From Spirochaetaceae bacterium (GTDB lineage Bacteria; Spirochaetota; Spirochaetia; SZUA-6; Bin103), in the NCBI GenBank assembly GCA_028820215.1, contig JAPPKD010000206.1, forward strand, positions 1-7,930: a DNA stretch of 7,930 nt, given 5' to 3'. The notes under the pieces are model-generated. The model was given only the letters and a program-made list of their open reading frames with translations, was not told the DNA's origin and searched no databases. Of this stretch, positions 6,826 through 7,930 are shown piece after piece. How positions within the stretch are numbered: position 1 is the stretch's first letter; each line of letters opens with the position of its first letter. Both the position numbers and the translations under genes were made by a program.

Positions 6826-7842
6826 CTACGAGCTACTCTTCTCCGACTGTTCTCGCAGCACATTGCGCACCGCTGGAAGGTAGCTACGGCTGACCGGCAC
6901 CAGGTGATCGCCGGTGACGCGCACCATCGTACGCCCGTCGTGCTGCTCGGTTCGGAGCATATGGCGCCGGGCGACCCAGTAGGACCGGTGCGTCTGCAGG
7001 CCGATGTCACCGAGATCTTCGAGGGCGTCGGTGAGCCGCATCAATATGAGGCATGAGCCGTTGGTCGTGAAGACGTCGATGTAGTGATCGTCCACCTTGA
7101 GAAAGATGACGTCGTGGCTCACCGTCTGTGACAGACGCCGGTAGAATCGCTCCGGGCCAGGGGTGAGCGGGCGCTGCTCGCGCTGCGTTGCCGACGCGGG
7201 CTTGGCGCCCGGCCGCTGCCCGCTGCGTTCTTGGGTTTTCGCCGTCTCGGGGTGCTCTTTCGGACCCGGGACGTGGCGCTTCGGCTGAGCCCCGTCGCCT
7301 GCGGCGTAGTAGGCCGCGCTTCGGTCTCCGCCTTCTTTCAACGATCGGGCGCCGCCGCTATTGTCACTCATGGCCGCGACTCGCTGAAACGAGATGTAGT
7401 GAACGAACAGGCTGCAGAGCACGAGCACGGGCACGACGGTAATGAAAATCGTATCGAGGTGCTGACGATCTGCGACCGGTCGAAGGAGAGTGTCCGCGGC
7501 ATGCACCGTCGCCGTGCACGCCAAGCCCTGTAACAGCGCCGAGAGTGCGGAGAACGACACGATTCCTCCCAGGGAAGCGAAACGCGTACAATAGAGCGCC
7601 ACTGCGGCCGTACTGTGGCAGAGCGGAAACATGACGAAAGCCACTGAGCCGAAGTACAGCAAGCGTCGACTCAATGACATGGAATTGAGCGTGCCCAGTG
7701 GCCCCAGGAGGCTCAACGCCACCACGAACAGCGCCACGAAGCCGGCCCCCGCGACGACCGTTCGTGGCCGCAGAAACTCGCGATACGCGCGCTCCCACGA
7801 ACGGCGCTTGGTTACAGCGGCTCTATCTTTAGTTCGCGCCAC
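6826..7842 (-). CDS. Membrane-anchored LytTR-domain transcriptional regulator
   Basis: 338 residues from the GTG at 7842 to the TAG at 6826-6828. An in-frame TAG lies only four codons upstream of that GTG, and no other usable start occurs before the first membrane helix, so GTG 7842 is the start even though no clear Shine-Dalgarno precedes it. Four predicted membrane helices (about 28-50, 60-85, 90-118 and 130-152) follow a basic N-terminus. A charged, Pro-rich linker (about 158-230) leads to a C-terminal LytTR DNA-binding domain (about 231-335) with VSHDVIFLKVDDHYIDVFT, L..TDALEDLG, THRSYWVARRHM and LVPVSRSYLPAVRNVL. LytTR domains bind DNA as regulators of extracellular polysaccharide, virulence or competence genes; this membrane-tethered form lacks a receiver domain and presumably senses through its membrane part. 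Its targets and signal are not visible. It may regulate itself, as a tandem repeat lies just upstream. Confidence 0.9.
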   Translation of the reverse strand: MARTKDRAAVTKRRSWERAYREFLRPRTVVAGAGFVALFVVALSLLGPLGTLNSMSLSRRLLYFGSVAFVMFPLCHSTAAVALYCTRFASLGGIVSFSALSALLQGLACTATVHAADTLLRPVADRQHLDTIFITVVPVLVLCSLFVHYISFQRVAAMSDNSGGARSLKEGGDRSAAYYAAGDGAQPKRHVPGPKEHPETAKTQERSGQRPGAKPASATQREQRPLTPGPERFYRRLSQTVSHDVIFLKVDDHYIDVFTTNGSCLILMRLTDALEDLGDIGLQTHRSYWVARRHMLRTEQHDGRTMVRVTGDHLVPVSRSYLPAVRNVLREQSEKSSS

Positions 7843-7867
7843 TCTTTGGAAGCCCTATTGGTTCAGC

Positions 7868-7930
7868 GCAGGTCACGCAGGTCACGCAGGTCACGCAGGT
7901 CACGCAGGTCACGCAGGTCACGCAGGTCAC
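7868..7930. repeat. 9-bp tandem repeat, at least 7 perfect copies, continuing past the window
   Basis: Seven identical head-to-tail copies of GCAGGTCAC fill 7868-7930 exactly, and the array is cut by the window end, so the true copy number is larger or unknown. The array starts 25 bp upstream of the LytTR start codon. Because the unit is three codons long, copy changes keep reading frame. On the minus strand one frame reads repeated Asp-Leu-Arg for 21 codons and then stops at a TGA (7863-7865), 20 bp before the LytTR GTG. The array could therefore be the tail of an upstream minus-strand gene or a non-coding element in the LytTR promoter region. Confidence 0.95.

Noticed and set aside
7868..7930. 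CRISPR array or LytTR binding site in the 9-bp repeat
   Set aside because: The units are far too short for CRISPR and have no spacers. LytTR sites are pairs of 9-bp repeats separated by about a helical turn, whereas here the units are directly adjacent and lack the typical GTT core.

Overview
The window reads as a piece of chromosome from a GC-rich, probably Gram-negative bacterium. The genes prefer G or C at third codon positions, several use GTG starts with purine-rich Shine-Dalgarno sequences, and overlapping genes are packed tightly. Nothing in it fixes the phylum. There are no RNA genes, insertion sequences, phage genes or CRISPR arrays.

Layout, left to right. (1) Bases 1-1221, plus strand: the 3' part of a gene for a tetratricopeptide-repeat (TPR) protein, cut by the window edge. 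It shows about eleven TPR units, eight of which form two copies of a 138-residue block. (2) Bases 1280-5811, minus strand: a three-gene operon read right to left. It encodes a GT22-family (Alg9/PIG-B-like) integral-membrane mannosyltransferase, a polyprenol-phosphate-mannose-synthase-like GT2 enzyme fused to a GtrA membrane domain, and a GT39/ArnT-like integral-membrane glycosyltransferase. The first two genes overlap by four bases (GTGA); the last two are six bases apart. (3) Bases 5812-5928: a divergent control region with a strong GC hairpin, a nine-G run and a small dyad. (4) Bases 5929-6747, plus strand: a classical short-chain dehydrogenase/reductase (SDR). (5) Bases 6826-7842, minus strand: a membrane-anchored LytTR transcriptional regulator. 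(6) Bases 7868-7930: at least seven perfect copies of a 9-bp tandem repeat running off the window, starting 25 bp upstream of the regulator's start codon.

The operon makes sense as a unit. The GT2-GtrA enzyme would charge a polyprenyl phosphate with a sugar (probably mannose) on the cytoplasmic side. The two GT-C enzymes would then use lipid-linked sugars on the periplasmic face to decorate a lipid, glycan or protein. The acceptor cannot be told from the sequence. The SDR and the LytTR regulator have no obvious metabolic link to the operon.

The points most worth a second look are the GT22 + GT2-GtrA + GT39 set, the hairpin and G-run just upstream of the first glycosyltransferase, a segment of the GT39 gene whose base composition fits a different reading frame, and the 9-bp repeat next to the LytTR gene.
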